Below, in pieces: positions 62,861-64,000 of a stretch of DNA of 64,000 nt. Every line of letters begins with the position of its first letter. Within the stretch, counting starts at the first letter, position 1. The position numbers and the translations under genes were made by a program. The notes under the pieces are model-generated. The model made no database searches and was not told where the DNA came from. It worked only from the letters and a program-made list of their open reading frames with translations. The DNA comes from Chitinophaga sp. YR627 (GTDB taxonomy: Bacteria > Bacteroidota > Bacteroidia > Chitinophagales > Chitinophagaceae): the NCBI RefSeq assembly GCF_900114995.1, contig NZ_FOUX01000002.1, positions 372,001-436,000 of the forward strand. The letters are read 5' to 3'.

Positions 62861-64000
62861 TGAAAATTGTAATTATAGGCAATGGCATGGTCAGCTACAA
62901 ATTTTGTGAGAAAATAATCTCCAGAATTCCGGCAGGTACAGCTGAGATCGTAGTTTTTGGCGAGGAACCCCGTCCCGCATACGACCGTGTCCACTTAAGT
63001 GAATTTTTCGCCGGCAAAACAGCAGACGACCTTGTAATGGCGCCGGCTGACTGGTATGCTGCCAACGATATTACATTGCACCTGGGCGATCCGGTGCAGC
63101 AGATTGACCGCTCCAACAAGACCGTTCACTCCTATAAAGGTATTACGGAAGCCTATGACTATCTTATAATAGCAACCGGCTCCTCCGCTTTTGTACCTCC
63201 TATTCCCGGCGTGGACAAAAAAGGCGTATTCATCTACCGCACGATCGAAGACCTCGAACTCATGCAGGACTATGCTCCCCGCGCTAAAAGAGGCGTCGTG
63301 ATAGGTGGCGGTCTGCTGGGTCTCGAAGCGGCTAAAGCCATGCTGGATCTGGGCATTGCTGATACACACGTCATCGAATTCGCCCCCAGACTGATGCCCC
63401 GCCAGATCGACGAAAATGGCTCCCGCATCCTGGAACAGCAACTGAACCAGTTAGGCTTAGTTATCCACACCAATAAAAATACCAGCGAAGTACTGGGTGG
63501 AGATACCATCACCGGCTTACAGTTTGCCGATGAAACCCACCTCGATGCGGATATGCTGGTGATTTCCGCCGGTATCAAACCAAGGGATGAACTGGCAAAG
63601 CTCAGCGGACTGGAAACTGGTCACCGCGGCGGTATTCTTGTCAATGAATACATGCAGACCACTGACCCTGAGATCTATGCGATCGGCGAATGTGCCCTCT
63701 ATAATGGCATGATCTACGGTCTGGTAGCTCCCGGCTATGAAATGGCGGAAGTGGTCGCCACACACATATATAATAGTCTGGCCGCAGCTCCCATTCCTGA
63801 AAAGACCTTCACCGGTTTTGACATGAGCACCAAACTGAAACTGATCGGTGTGGACGTTGCCAGCTTCGGTGATCCCTTCGCTCCTGCTGATACCTGCCGT
63901 AGTATCGTGTTTGAAGATACAATGAAAGGCGTATACAAACGTATCAGTATTACCAATGACGGAAAACATCTGCTCGGCGGTATCCTGATCGGTGATGCAG
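62861..64000 (+). CDS. nirB: Assimilatory nitrite reductase large subunit, 5' part
   Basis: ATG at 62861; 380 residues are visible and the frame is open at the window edge. FAD loop at the very N-terminus (IVIIGNGMVSYKF), PRPAYDRVHLSEFF, the NAD(P)H loop GVVIGGGLLGLEAAKAMLDLG and EIYAIGECALYNG match the pyridine nucleotide-disulfide reductase part of NirB. The siroheme/Fe-S half lies outside. It reduces nitrite to ammonium with NAD(P)H in the cytoplasm. It is divergent from cobA, which supplies the siroheme precursor. Confidence 0.9.

Overview
The window reads as chromosome of a Bacteroidota bacterium, most likely Chitinophagaceae (Chitinophaga-like). The evidence is a SusC/SusD pair, FtsX-type permeases with Bacteroidota architecture, DUF5686 and DUF4272 proteins, promoters of the TAnnTTTG type, weak Shine-Dalgarno signals and a complete sphingolipid gene set. 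No rRNA, tRNA, CRISPR array, intact insertion sequence or prophage was seen. The genus is inferred from gene content only.

Layout. 1-4.1 kb: the 5' end of a secreted alpha/beta hydrolase, a DUF4272 protein, a small Lys-rich secreted protein and an FtsX-type ABC permease. 4.3-9.7 kb: an operon of TonB-dependent receptor (SusC), SusD lipoprotein and cyanophycinase-like peptidase S51, with a recognisable promoter and a palindrome over the start site. 9.7-14.8 kb: an SDR oxidoreductase, two AraC-type regulators, a PoxB-type pyruvate oxidase and a DHFR-like reductase. 14.9-22.8 kb: a mannoside operon (GH38 alpha-mannosidase, long class I mannose-6-phosphate isomerase, MFS sugar porter, ROK kinase) opposite a GntR/UTRA regulator, with two GntR/HutC-type operator palindromes between them. 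22.9-34.4 kb: an Rnl5-type RNA ligase, a VOC protein, bioA, a lipoprotein, a PAP2 phosphatase, an HD hydrolase, a GH18 lipoprotein, a UPF1-like helicase, a secreted protein of unknown function and a sulfite-oxidase-like molybdoenzyme. 34.7-35.9 kb: a protein joining Clp-N-like repeats to TPRs.

35.9-46.9 kb is the most striking part: ten genes on the minus strand, spaced by 26 nt or less, that look like one pathway operon for ceramide and inositol sphingolipids. In transcription order they are serine palmitoyltransferase, a GNAT acyltransferase (candidate ceramide synthase), an NAD-dependent reductase (candidate CerR), myo-inositol-phosphate synthase, a PgpA-like phosphatase, a GtrA membrane protein, a DUF5686 outer-membrane protein, a CDP-alcohol phosphatidyltransferase fused to a DUF4833-like domain, a fatty-acid-2-hydroxylase-like protein and an Aur1-like PAP2 protein (candidate inositolphosphoceramide synthase). 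Upstream lie a TAnnTTTG element, a 16-bp perfect palindrome over the predicted start and a 14-bp inverted repeat in the leader.

47.5-51 kb: PadR regulator, HAAS-like membrane protein and two paralogous secreted proteins with Gly/Asn/Arg-rich tails. 51.2-58.1 kb: a giant AsmA-family protein, a DUF983 protein, a DUF892 ferritin-like protein and a large-subunit catalase. 58.6-64 kb: a TPR histidine kinase with a LuxR-type response regulator, then a nitrite-assimilation block of FNR-like regulator (with FNR-type cysteines), uroporphyrinogen-III methyltransferase and the 5' part of nirB, with an FNR-like box in the divergent promoter region.

Three copies of an inverted heptad repeat, (AATTARR)n, sit between genes and in two cases supply the stop codons of the neighbouring genes.
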